A DNA stretch of 64,000 bases from Lateolabrax maculatus (lineage: Eukaryota > Chordata > Actinopteri > Acropomatiformes > Lateolabracidae), in assembly GCA_031216445.1 (NCBI GenBank), contig CM062206.1, positions 6,890,001 to 6,954,000 of the forward strand, given 5' to 3'. The notes beneath the pieces were generated by a model. That model worked only from the letters and a program-made list of their open reading frames with translations, was not told where the DNA came from and searched no databases. A program made the position numbers and the translations under genes. Below are positions 1 to 13,100 of the stretch, piece after piece. Positions within the stretch are counted from its first letter, which is position 1. Each line of letters opens with the position of its first letter.

Positions 1-282
1 GGAAGTCTTTACCACTGCTGTCAGTCAGTGACCTCACTGCTTACTATGTGTTTACACTGGAAATATCTTTCTGCCACACCCTAGTTTCATACACATGAAT
101 ATGTTGGGGGGTTGTTGGTGGTTAAGACACAAACCAGATAAACTAAACTATAACCTTTCTTGATTGTCATCCCCCTTCTCTCTACCTCGTTTCCTGTCAC
201 CACCCAATCAAAAACAAAATAAATCTGTTTTTAATTAATGGTTTACACTAAAGATTTTTTAATTTTTTTAAATAGGGAAACA

Positions 283-445
283 TACCAAAGATGCCATCTT
301 CAAAACGACTTGTTTCGTTCGACCAAAATGATATTAAAACAGAGAAAAGCAGCAAATCCTCACATTTTAAATGCTGGAACCAGATAAAGTTTGATAATTT
401 GTCTTGATAAATTATAATATAAATGATTGACTAATCATTTCAGCA
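283..445 (+). repeat. Dispersed repeat family A, internal fragment
   Basis: Contains AAAAGCAGCAAATCCTCACA, shared exactly with copies at about 15962 and 53256, followed by a GCTGGAACCAG-like block and an end rich in ATTGACTAATCATT. The family resembles a short non-autonomous element very common in percomorph genomes whose ends carry repeated ATTAATCG motifs. Its class is not certain. Confidence 0.6.
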
Positions 446-537
446 TTAACCTACAGCCTTCCTTGCCCCATAGACGACAATACAGGGTCACCATGACCTC
501 TGACCTCACTAGGCTTTAATCTGTTTTTAACTGTTTG

Positions 538-540
<3 letters not shown>

Positions 541-583
<43 letters not shown>

Positions 584-621
584 CATACATACATACATAC
601 ATACATACATACACACACACA
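541..621. repeat. Compound microsatellite (AT)n-(CATA)n-(CA)n
   Basis: About 38 bases of AT, then CATA units, then CA units, directly visible. It lies in the last visible sec24b intron and is likely length-variable. Confidence 0.95.
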
Positions 622-1128
622 TTTATTTTTTTCATATTTTGGTAGTTTGGCATTGTAACCTGACAAAACATTTTGGTTTCACATTCCTTTTGGGTGGAGA
701 GTAGAGAACAAAGTTGACACTGTGTGGCTATTTCAGTGCTCTTAAACGAAACAAAAATAAGAAAACAACAGGAAGGAATTTCATATTTCCTCGTATACAT
801 CTCAGCCCTTTACTTAGAAAATACATTTTAGTAATCCCCGTGAGTTTAATTGTACTACTCTCTACTGAACTTCAATCTCAGTGTGTCACACTACTGCGCC
901 TTCTAATATTGGACCTTCTTATGTTTTGGCATGTGGTAAGACTGCTGGTAGAGGAAGTGAAACTGACTGTTAACTGTCAAAACGTTAAAAAAACAAGAAG
1001 AAACAGCCTTTCTATGATCCTCTCTGTCTTTCTAAAATCCAGCATCTGGATGTCAGAAGATGCGTTCGGTCACACTGGACCCTGTTAGTAAAAGTCAGAT
1101 GTTAATCCAGATGTGAGGCAGTGCTTAC

Positions 1129-4100
1129 TTGACGACGTGTATCATGGAGCTGAACGCTCGGTTGTCCTGCAGCCAGTCGAGGAGCGCTCGCACTCTCTCA
1201 GACAGAGGAGTCTCCAGCTCAGGAATGTGACTCTGGGATTCATGGAGTGCAAGAGAGCAGAAACCAAAACATCAACAACATTGTTTTCACTGCCGCATGT
1301 TTTAGGTAGGGGGACAGATAGTGTAGATTCACAGACATGTCGGCCACACGATGCGGTAAACAGAAATATGCCTGTGGTTTGGAACGAGTAGTTGGTAGCT
1401 GGCTCTGGGATGCATTGACCTCTTTCTAGAAAAATACAATAAGCAGCATAAACAAGTGCTGACAGTTGTTTGTTCTGGGTGTTACCATCACACCCACAGT
1501 GTGGTAATGACAGAGCTTTCTAGGTAGCTGCACGGTTTGTTAAAGGCAGAAAAGCTACACCAGCAAATCTGTTTTGCTGTATGGGCAGTTTTTTTAACAA
1601 TACTCAGAAATGCAGTGCTCTTTTATTCTGAAGCAAATATGTGACAAATTTCAGGGGAAATAAGTACAATGCTGCACTGCATCATTCATGCAGCAACTGG
1701 GCGGTGGTGCGTCAGTTCAAGATGTAAAACAATACTGCCATTTCCCTAATCACGGTTATTTTCTCTATTTGTCATTTCCTGATGTTGTATGTGGGTGAAA
1801 TGCCGTCCTGAATTTACTTTCATCTACTTTTCAAATGATGGACATCTCATTTTGAAATGACAGCTGCTTGTATACAGTTTAGTATCAGAGTTTGAGTTAC
1901 TGACCATGTTGGGGGGAACTGAAGCGTAGTTGGGGCAGCCCAGAACATCTCGGATGAACATCTCGTTGCAGCATTTGCCGATCCACAGATAAAACACCTG
2001 CACAGACAGAAACAGAGCCTCTAATCTTCCTGACACAGATTAAAGCCCCTGAACACTTTGTTTTAAAGTATTTCTCAATACCATATGTGACTAAATAAGG
2101 ATCAATACAAGTTAAATACATCCTTTGATATTATTTATTTTGAGGTAAACCCTCAAAAGCTCTGACTGGTGGACAGATATACATGAAGAATGAAGCTTTC
2201 TAAGTAAGAAGTTGATTGAGAAATGTGGTTTCCACAGCATTTAAGAAACTCATTTCTTGGTTTTGACATATTTCATCATGGCACAGTTTCAGAAGTATCA
2301 TAAGAAAAAACACATTATTTAAAATACCTACAACCACCTTCTAGGATAAAACTGCTCTTAACTGATATGTGCACTGATTTAACTGACTGTTCAGTCTTTA
2401 GATTAAATGATATCTTGTCAAAATAACAGTGATTCAGTTTCCTCTCTCTATTTTATTTTTGTTGTGGTGGCAAACAACTTAAACTCAATTATATGACACT
2501 AAAACATAACAAAACTGGGTGTTATGTTAAGGCTCATACTGACACAATAAATGCCCACACAAGGGCTTAACCAACAAATTCCTATAGGCCAAAAACAACA
2601 CTGCACTTGCCTTTAATTTACAAGGATCTACACTTGTTAAGGTAAACAAGACAACTAGACAGATTTGTGGCAAAAAAAAAGAAGAGAAACAAAAAATGTA
2701 ATTAAAGAGAGACGAACATCATCTCTAAAGCTTCTGCTGTTCTGCAAAAAACCCTTGAAGAAGTTCGTCCCTGTAGAGTGTGTTGTGAACAAATAACACT
2801 GAAAGCTTACGTAGCCACAGTCCATGAGGAAAGCTCCATCTCTGCTCAGCCTCTCAGCAGACAGGTGGAGCAAAGGAGGTTGGGGAACCACTGTGTCGTT
2901 CAGATGGAGCGCCCCCTGCAGGTGTGACAAATATAATAATAATTTCAGGATTAGACACTCAAAGTCAGTTTGTTCACACGAGCAGTAAGTGCACAGTGAG
3001 CATTTTACTCATTGTACAATCCACACACAGCTCCCAAGGTCCTAGGATATAATAATTTAACAAGTCAATGAATCATTTAAAAACAACTTTTCAGTTTATT
3101 TAAATAATAAATCCCCTCTAATTATTTAAGTAGCTTAAAAAGTGACGTCACCAAACAGTCCAACGTCAACTCAGCAAGTTCAAGCTCCCACATAAGCTTC
3201 ATTCTGAGCTAAATTATATTTAGTTGTCAAGTCGGTTTTGTCAGTCTTTTCCGTGTCCTACCTGGTCAGACATGTTGTCCAGCCGGTACAGGTCAGGATG
3301 AACCATTCGCATCAGCTGCTGCAGCGGCTGCGTCTTGAAGTCACACATGGCGAAGACCCGCTCGTCCAGCCGCGTGCTCGTGCCTGTCCGCAAGGCTTTC
3401 TGAAAAGAAATTGACATTTTTGGATTTTGTGTGTTAATCTTTATACATTTTTCCATTTACTTGTATTTTGCTTTTTCCTGTTTTTCAGCCTGATGTTGCT
3501 TCATTTTCTGTCTCTGAATTGATTTTCTAGGCCTTTTGATAATTCAGACAAAAATCAGACTCTCAACTGTTTCCCATCTGTAATTCTACTTTAATTATAA
3601 CACAGATTTTTAGAAGCGTAAACTGTGTTTTAAATGTTTAGGGTGTACACTAATGTGGCCAGACCTACAGTGGTATTTGTCTCAGACGATGTGAAGTGTG
3701 TGAGAGCGTGTCTGAAGGTGGACACACCCTGGATGTATGAATGAACAAGTCCTGGCTCGATGAATACAGTCACTGAACATATAGGGAGTCTGTATGACTG
3801 TAAACTCAGCTTTTATTAGTGTGTGTGTGTGTGTGTGGAGGGAGGGGTAGTGGTGATGCAAGAAGTTCATATTTTAGGATGTGTAATACTGATGTAAATA
3901 TGGGTGTTAATATGGAATGTGTGTGTGTTTGCCTATGCGACCTCACGTCCATCCAGGTATCAGACAGTACGTGTGACTCTGTGGGTGTTTAAGTCGAGCA
4001 GCCACACCTGTTTGAGCAGAGCGTGGATGTAAACGGGGAAGAGGCGCATGGCAGCAGGGAGGACGAGGCCGGACTGCTGCAGGTTCGACACGTTGCTCTT

Positions 4101-7100
4101 GTAGGCGGTCACTAAATCCACCACCGCATTCACCAGGGCATCACGAGCATCTGACAGGCTGGACGTTATCGACCGGTCGATAGCTGAAATACAAATTTGG
4201 AAAAAATAAGATGTGGAAGAGTTTCACAGCAAACACTTCTACATGGTTTACATTTCCATTTTTTCCCTGTAGTGTTTATTTTCACGAAAAAGGACAAAAA
4301 AGTTAAGCAATATGTTTAAAAAGATTGTGAAAGCTGAAGGTTTATGCTTTAGACTCACCCATGTTGGCCAGCAGACAAGTGATGGCCTGAACATCAGCTC
4401 CGGCATACACATCACTCAGTTGGTTGACCACCGGCAGACACAGAGTATGGACCCGGATTCGCCTTTTTCCTACAGAAATAGATGGATGAATAATCAGTTG
4501 AATAAACAGTTATAAGTAAATAGTATCATTAATATCTGCCAAATTGTGGGGCATGGGTACGTATACAAATATTTTTAAAAAGCTTAATTTACGCAATTCA
4601 ATTTTACTAATACTGCTTCACAGTAACACCTCTTCAAATGTTCAAACCTGGGAATCAGGAGAGGTTTTAAAGGTCTTACTCAAAAGTATTGTGTGCCCTG
4701 CTGACTGACTGAGTTTGTGTACCTTTACAGGAGGTGTAGAGCAGAGCTGCCTGGAAGCAGGCCAGAGACGAGTCTGCCAGAGAGTCTTCGATTGACATCT
4801 GGACAGCGAAGGCAGAGTCTGGGTTCACATTGGCCAGGGACAGCAGGTCGGTGGAGCGTACAAAGAAGTTACCGTGGAACGTATGGATGGATAAACCTGA
4901 GGGGGAACAGAGAATGAGGGCACGGGCGAAAAACAACGTTTGAAAACTGTATGCAAAACAAGTAAAGAAGACAACCTCTGATGCAAATATATACACATTC
5001 TTTTTCTCTCCATTTTGGCCTTTTGGCCACTATAACACGGTTTTTCACTCTTGAAAACCGAGCTTCTGTGTGTCGGATTACAGTGTCCCAGTTACCTTTA
5101 GTGCATCGTATTCTCATGACTGCCTCAAAGCCGATCTTCCTGATGAGGTAGCGCTCCAGGTCTTTCTGAAACTTCTCCAGTTGAGCCGGGTTGTGGATGT
5201 AATGGAAGGAGGGATAGTAAAAGATGCTGCCCGCTGAATACTTGGAGATACATGCTGAAGAATAGGAGAAAGAGGAGAGGAAAAGTATTCATTTAAAATT
5301 CAAATACTTACTAGAGTGATAAAAATGTTCCTTTTCTCTGCCAGAATAAACTTTTATATAGATTATGGCTAGTTAATGTTAGCATTAAGCCCAAAGAAAT
5401 ACTCAAAGTGAATGTGTCTTTTGGCATCACTCTTCCTGTAGGCTTGAAAAGGGCTCTGGAAAGTTTCTAGCTTGCTCCCCCTGAGGACAGGAGCTGTGGT
5501 AAGCTTGGACTAACAGCCGTTACACTACATTGCAATTAAGACCCCAAACTACTGACCAAGGGGATCAACAATGGATAAGGGGATAATGCTGCAGGATCGG
5601 TTTAACAAGTTTCAAAAGATGTTTAATGCTTTTTGTGCCATAATTCTGGGCCTCTATTGTTATTGCCATGAATTAAAACAGACGGCAGCTGTCCTGTGCC
5701 AACTTTTCAGATCCATCTTTCAAGCCCACAGTCTGATACGCAAAAGATAGATTTTCAGTAGAGTATTCCTTTGCAGTACACATGAAGATGAACCAGTCAC
5801 GTTTTTGACGTAGCCTGTCACAAATAATGTGACCCAGTAAAACATCCAACAGGGACAGCAGATTAAAAAAAACTGACATTGAGGTTGAAATGTTGGGTTT
5901 TCTTACATAGCGAGGCAAGGTCAGCGTACTGGGAGCTGAGCAGGAAAAGATCCACCCCAATTTGTTGTCCTGAGCAGTCCAGTGCCAGTTTCTTATAGAA
6001 GTCTGTGGCTGGACCGAGGTGTTGAACTCCCTGGGAAGATACAAACTTATTACAAAAAGAAAGCCTCTGTGTTCCCTGCGTTATGCTCTGTAAAGGTTTA
6101 GAGAGTTTTAACTTGTCTGAAAGCATCCTGAGCTATTAGATACACTCATGTAATTTTTTTTTTTGTTTTATTAAAGTGCCCACTAAATTATGTATGATAT
6201 GGAAAGGATGCATGTAAGTCAGCTGATGAAAAGTGCAATTTGTTCATTGCTGTATTTGTCAAGAGTATATGTTTCTCCTGAAAAAACACCAAGGCCAAAG
6301 AACAGAAAAATTACTTTCCCATGGAAAGAAAGCACATATGTTCGTAGTTTGTTTTATTTGTGATTTTTGGACACCATCGCTGTAACTTCTTGGCAGCTTA
6401 TTCAGATCAAATATAGAACGCAGATGATAAAGATTGATAGATTACAATCCTGGGATGACAAAAACACAGACTTTAGCTCAGCATCCTCCGTGGATGCTCT
6501 TTCTCCAAACTAAAACCTGACATCCAATTATGAAGTTGTGGCAGGAGATAAAAGTGAGTTGTGGCAAGAATGTAAATCTAACACAGTACAGAAAATGCCA
6601 GGACAATAAGTCTCTTGCTAAATTTCATCTGTCATATGGTTTGGTTTAAAGCTTCATAAATCACAGGGAACATAGCACCACCATCATTTGAACGCGATCT
6701 ATTGGAAAAATGAAGTTGGCTGGTGTAAAAGATGGTAGTAAATATTTAAAGTCATTGCTGAAAAAATGAGAAGAAGTAGAAGGAGCTAAGGAACTCAAAA
6801 TGTATCATCATTACTTCAAAAAAGGAAATATAATTGTCATAAAAGTGCTCAGAAATCCATAAATTGCCTTCTCATTCATACCTTAGAGCTCGAGCGCTGG
6901 TTGGGGTCTTCCCTCGACTGCAGCGCACCGGCACCCAGAGTCGGCAGCTGTGTCTGAAATACTGTGACACGACCCCCGGTGGGCGACATGAGCTTGAAGG
7001 CGGCTTGTAACGCCGGGCCGAGGGCGCTGTGGGTCTCTCTGCTCTGGCTGAACATGGCCGGCAGCGACGTCAGCAGGTCCTTCACCAGCTGCAGGAGGGA

Positions 7101-10100
7101 AGTGAAGGAGGGAGAAATAAATTCAGAGAAAGGATCGAGGAAAAAATTGAGAATAATGAAGACTGGGAATAAAGAGTAACAGTGTTATTGTAGATATTTA
7201 TGTTGACAAAAAAACAAAATGGGAGTACCTCCTTGCTTTCCTTTAGGTTCACCATTAGACTGTCATGAGACGGTATGAAGACGTCTGGAAAAACAGAAAC
7301 AAAAAACAAACATCTGGATCACAGCAGAAAGATTCTTGCATTAAATTTAAGAAATTATTAGGTGATGTATAAATAATTTTTCTGTAAGTTTGTCACTCTA
7401 CACTCTACCATTTCTCCTCTACTCTTCTGACTGTAACTTGAGATCAGACCCCCCTGCTATAAGAGTAACGTAGCTCCTTTTAATAGGGCAGTGAGGAGCA
7501 TGTGTGTGTACAAGTGTGAGGTTGAGGGAGTAAGAGACAGCGAGTGGCAGAGAGTGACGGTGAATGCGAGCGGAGCAGAGGGAAAGGTTTGCAGTGAAGT
7601 TGCCAACAGCTAAATGGATTCATAAAGTTCTATGCCACTACATACACACTCACTCATCATGCGTTATGCGTAGGGTACCAAGTGCCGGCAGGGGCACCAA
7701 TGATGATGATCATCATGTACTCGCATTAATGCAACCAGGTGAAATTTTAACTCACAAAAAATGGTCATATGCAACCATTTTGGTCGCAGTCTGGAGCCTT
7801 GCTTTTCATTTTTTGACTACTTTATTGCTCCTATTTTTTTTTTTAAAGCTTTATAAAAAATAAAAAATAAATTTCTTTAACTGGTGCTTCGCAGTTTTAA
7901 AAGTGTATTTTAAAACACTGCAGCCACTTGCTATTACTGGTTTAAAAAAAGTGTCTGTCCTGAGTATGAAATCTAAAGCCTGATTTCAGTGAGAAGACGT
8001 ACCATCGATGTCCGACACCACCAGCATCTGCGGCTGGGACAGTCCCTCCTGGAGGTTGTAGAAGTGGATCGTGTTGTCGAAGGTGAGGAAGCCCACCCTG
8101 GTGCGTGTATCTCCGGGCAACCTGAAGCACATAACGACCTTATGTCAGAACTGGTTTAGGTGAAAAACTCATTTTCAGGGAATTGGCTGTGACATTTCTA
8201 TATTCTCCTTGATTTGTTTTATAAAGAAATCATACGCATAAATAAAAATAAAAAAAGCTTGTTTGAGATGGTTAACAAGTCTAATTTCAGTTTGTTTACA
8301 GCAAAAAAACAAACTCATAAACCAGCCACATTTATGTTCATTTTGTTGATTATCAACAGCACTCACTTATCCAGGTTGTCCAGTAGTAATTCACAGAAGT
8401 ACTTAAGGTAGCCTGCTTCCACCGCATTGTGAGACACATCGAGAACAAACAGGTAGGCCGCCGGCTGAGGGGGGCGCAGCTGAACACGAGAGAAGAAACA
8501 CACACGTGAACAGTTGGGTTGGGATGAAGTTGATACAGCTGACAGAACGTGAAAACCTATGTTTTGTTACAAGTCTCGTTGAAAGTCGAAGCACAAAAGG
8601 TAAGGCTGCTCTCTAGTGGACAAACAATAATACTACATGTAAATTCACAACTCCACAAGAACAGCCAGATGTTTAGGGGCTGAAGAGACAGCTTACCATG
8701 TAGTCTGAGGAGGCAATGAACTCCACAGTGGCGTTTTGGACCTCTGGTCTCTTATGGGGCTCGCCATACGACCTGGTGACTGGGTTGTACATAAACTCAT
8801 CTGGAACTGAAAGAAAAAAAAAAGAGAGCGGGTATGACATGAGGAACACACGATGAAATAATAAAATAATCATAGGACTGCACAAAAAAAAACAGGATAG
8901 AAGAAGACAAAGGGAATCAAAAACATTACTTTCTGACGCAGAATAACTCATGATTGGACTCATACCATCATTGACCCGATAACAGAGGTTGCACTTCCAC
9001 CTGCGCTGGTCCAGGAAGGTGACAAACGGGTTGATGTAGGTGCGACAGGAGCGACAGCGCACTATTGTATTCGACGTGATCACCGGTAGCTGCTGCAGAG
9101 ACAGAAAGAGAAAAAAGGGGGGAGGGAGAAATGGCGTAAACCCTGGGGGAAAGTACAAATGTTTCTAGTAAGCTAAACATTTTACATTTCATGATTCTTC
9201 TTCACGTGTCAATTGTGACCTTTTCAAAACATTCCTCTATTCATTCCTCAGCAGACGACTGAAGAGAGGCTTTGTTTCCGTTTGTTAGGGAATGTGGCTG
9301 AATGAATCTTTGGAGCTGTAGTCTGTGTTTGACCCACTTTTTCTATCTCTGTTTCTTATTTTTTTTTATGTGTTCAAGGACTTCTGTTGGTGTACCAAGC
9401 TCACCTGAGAATTTTTTTACACATTTTCCTTAGAGGGTAGGTTGTTTATTCTTCAGTACACCTGATAACTACACCGTATATTGTTCCACAAATTATTTTA
9501 TCCCTTTATTTTTTACCAATTTGCTAAACATCACTATACATTTTTTTTTTCAAAAACTAAATTTTGCTCCACATTTCCAGTCACCAGCACTGGTGGAATG
9601 TAAATTTACTCAACTACTGTACAAGTTTGCTAAAATTGTACTTGCTTCTCTATCCCCCCCACCTTTCTAGTCTGTCTGTCTCTGTCAAATAAAGCATAAA
9701 TTGCCAAATAATAATCTTTCAGAAAACAAAAAACAAAGGAACTTAAAAGTTAGGGTTGTCTAGCACAAATAATGAAGTGGTAGTAAACAAATCACATTTG
9801 TATTGGAACTAAATAAAAAAGCATATTCGTATATTAATTAATAAGAAAAACAGCTATCGGAGGTGCCAGGATTTAGAGGCGGCTAGTGGAATTGTGGAGG
9901 AGCACAAATGTCTGTTTTACAATTCAAATACAAATTATCACAAGCGCAGAGTTGTGTGGTGTGACATTGGCAAGTGGTTTGGTGTGAAGCACATGGTGAG
10001 TGTAAAACCTGCATCCATGGCGTTACAGTCATCTACTATGAAAGCAGTAGATTTAGCACTGACAACTGTTGCAGAGTCAACCGTCTATCGAAGTCTGTGG

Positions 10101-13100
10101 ATGCACTTGGCAGTTTCAAGGTTGTGAATCTGATTTACTGTGTGAATATAAATCAAGGAAAAATCATATTTTATTCAGCGAGTCCCTTGTAAATGGACTT
10201 CAAATATACTCGACCTTTTCACTATGTTTTCCAGCCTACTACACTGTTAGAACAGCCAAACTACATCTACCAACTTGCCACTGTTGCTGCTTGAGTGAAC
10301 AAGGTTTCTAGACGCTTCCAAACTTTTACAGCCATTTAGCTGTTGTTAACTTTCTACTTGTTTCTCGTGTGGTATCAGTGCATCCCCGCTCTCTGTCAAC
10401 TAACACCTCTATAAATACACTCACCTATCTTCCTGTCCACAGCAGACTCATAACCGGTTCAATATGTTATGAGCGGACTACGTTCTCATCACAAAATCCT
10501 GTTCTGTATAGGTTAAAATATGTTTGTTTTTTTCCTCTTAGAAAAAGTGGAGCAATAGCCCCATCAGCCACACCTTAAAATAAAGAGAAATCATAAAAAA
10601 AAAAACTTTCACTGTATATTGAGTTTTATTGGGTTTTACACATCAGTTCATACCTGTAAGTCTCTGAAGGGGTGGAGCAGGAGGCCCAGAGGGAGCCTGG
10701 CCTTGTTGAGTAAAGCCTGGGTCTGAGGGATGCTGCTCAGGGTACACCTGAATGTCCTGATCCGCAGAGAGACAAGAGGAGAGAGACAAAGTATTAGATA
10801 ACACATCCACAGATTAGAGAGATTCAGTGTATGTATGTGAGAAAGGATTCTTTCAAATAACAGAGATATGAAATAATCAATATTACGCCTCAGTAATTAT
10901 GTGATTTTTTAACTTTAGTACTTTTTTCAAGTTAGTAAGAACTCAGTTCATCATGTCACTCAGTTTACATCTTTTTATTTTTATCTACATACCCACTAGC
11001 TACTTTGGTAGACTACTTGATGGTAAACTAGAGGAATATATCCTAATAGTTAACCCCCCCTACACTTTACTTACTGTGGACTACAGTTGACCTTCTTGAG
11101 GTCGGGGCTGAGGTTGGGTTCGGGGGCTTCAAGGGGCCTGGGGGGCAGCAGGTTCCTCTCCTGCATCAGGTTGATCGGCGTCAGGGCCTCCACCTCCAGC
11201 TCTGGTACCCCGCTCAGCCCCCCCAGGGCTGCAGACAGCTGGGACAGGTTTGGGAATGGCTGCAGAAGAGGGAGAGAGATATAACGTTGTTTTTTTACGC
11301 TTCTGATAAATCCCGACTGGTCTGTCAACGCAATAAGAACACTACAGCTGCTGCAAGAGAGGATGAGAAATTAAACCAGGAGCCTAACACACAGCCACAC
11401 TGCAATGAAAAGATCAGTGTTGAGACAATTGCAAGAAACAACAAAAACACTTCTCAGCATCTATTGTATTCAAGCTGTGGCCTCACCTGGGAGTACTGCT
11501 GGTAGCTTGACTGGCCGTACAGGTCATGAGAAGGGGAAGAATCAGTGTGGGAGGCCGGCCCCTGCTGATAGGCTGGCGGCATGCTGGGGTAACCATAGCT
11601 ACCATAGGGCATGGCCTGGTTGGTCATGTCGTTGGAAGGCGGCATGGAATCTGGGCAAGAGAGAGTTCAGCATTAAAGAAATGTGATGGATGTTTGGAAG
11701 ACAGGGGGTTTTCAATGTTTTAACATGATTACAAAGATCAGTGTAGCAGCACAGTGCATTTTGGAAAGATGATATTTATTGTGTCCCATTTTCATCACAG
11801 GCTTTTACATAATTTGAGAAGTGCATCTCATCATCCTTTCACTCCAGAATAATATCACATCTCCCATATTTCTTCTACTTTTCAGCTGAATAATATTTGG
11901 TTGGATATAATTACTTTGTTATGTTCTGCATTGTTTATTTTCTTTTATGTTCTACTGTTCCGACATCCCATCAACCACAGGGGTGTATTATGAAGAGAGA
12001 TTAATGAGATAGAGAGGTATGTTGAGCCTAAACCCAGAGATTCAATGTCATGAAGGTGGCTCTCTTTTAACCTGGCTAGATCATCATGGTACCTTATGCT
12101 GCTCACCTAACCTGGTCAGGTTAGGTCCCTTTCACTAATTCTTTTCCTGACAACATTCCCTCTTAGCGATATAGATTCTCAGCTGAGAGAATATGTTAAG
12201 CAAACTTGCTGAGCCGAGTGATTAATGTCACCGAAGGAAGCCGTGTAATTACAGCAGCTCGTTGTGGTTTTATGCCACATGAACCTACATGTATTCAGCT
12301 GGTGATGCAGAAAATCATTTTTCACTCTTGCTTCGGGTAATATTAAACTTACAATTTTACACAGCATTACCATAAAATTAATTTCACTTTGAGTTGAAGT
12401 GATTTCTATGTATATTTCATTATGGGACAGTGTCAAACTTAAATGCAATTCTTGAGTATAATGGTTAAATATAAGTTTAAAGTTTAAGAGCTCTGAACGT
12501 GCAACTGTCACGTTAGAAATAAACAGAAGGCACTGAGTGGTAAAATAAATATATTAGGCCTAACTTACGCATTTACCTCTCTTGCCTTATTTGCAGCAAC
12601 AGTGTTTCTTTTTGCTATATGATAACAATGTGTGTATATTCTGCATAGCTTTCCATTTTAACAAACTGTTCCTCTTAACTGAAGTAGGAAACACGCAAGC
12701 GGTCCATCTTGCATGATGTTGCTCATTATTTACCCTCTTGATACATGGCTGGGAGCAGCAGTAATGTGATTTTTTTCACATATCATTTAATCAAAAATGT
12801 ATGTTTGTGATCAAAACATACCTGGATAGTTGCCTCCTTCCAGGGAATCATAGCTGTTGGGCACCGGAGAGGCACTGCCAGTAGAGGAAGAGGAAGTGTC
12901 ACCCCCTGAAGGAGACAGAGAGAAAGAAAGAAACCCAGAAGAAATTAAAAACTTAAATAAAAAGCGAAGACTGGTTGAGAGGACTGGAAGAGTAAAGAAC
13001 AAAATTAATATAGTTAAACAAGGATCCATTGAAACAGAACAATAAACAAAGTACAACTAAAGAAGCAAAACAAAAAAAGTAAGGCAAAAGAGCAAAATAG

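Larger units (their letters stand above)
1..1128 (-). other. Last visible intron of sec24b
   Basis: No reading frame here matches the expected Sec24 C-terminus, so this stretch is intron; the donor is GTAAGC just left of 1129. It holds a fragment of dispersed repeat family A (283-445) and a compound AT/CATA/CA microsatellite (541-621). I see nothing else. Confidence 0.7.

Noticed and set aside
541..621. CRISPR-like regular repeats
   Set aside because: These are simple tandem microsatellite units without spacers; the genome is vertebrate.
451..800. Minus-strand frames rich in Tyr-Ile and Tyr-Val-Cys-Met
   Set aside because: These are translations of the AT/CATA microsatellite inside an intron.
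7564..7863. 99-codon plus-strand frame in a sec24b intron
   Set aside because: No recognisable domain, ends in a low-complexity A/T tract, and lies antisense in an intron.
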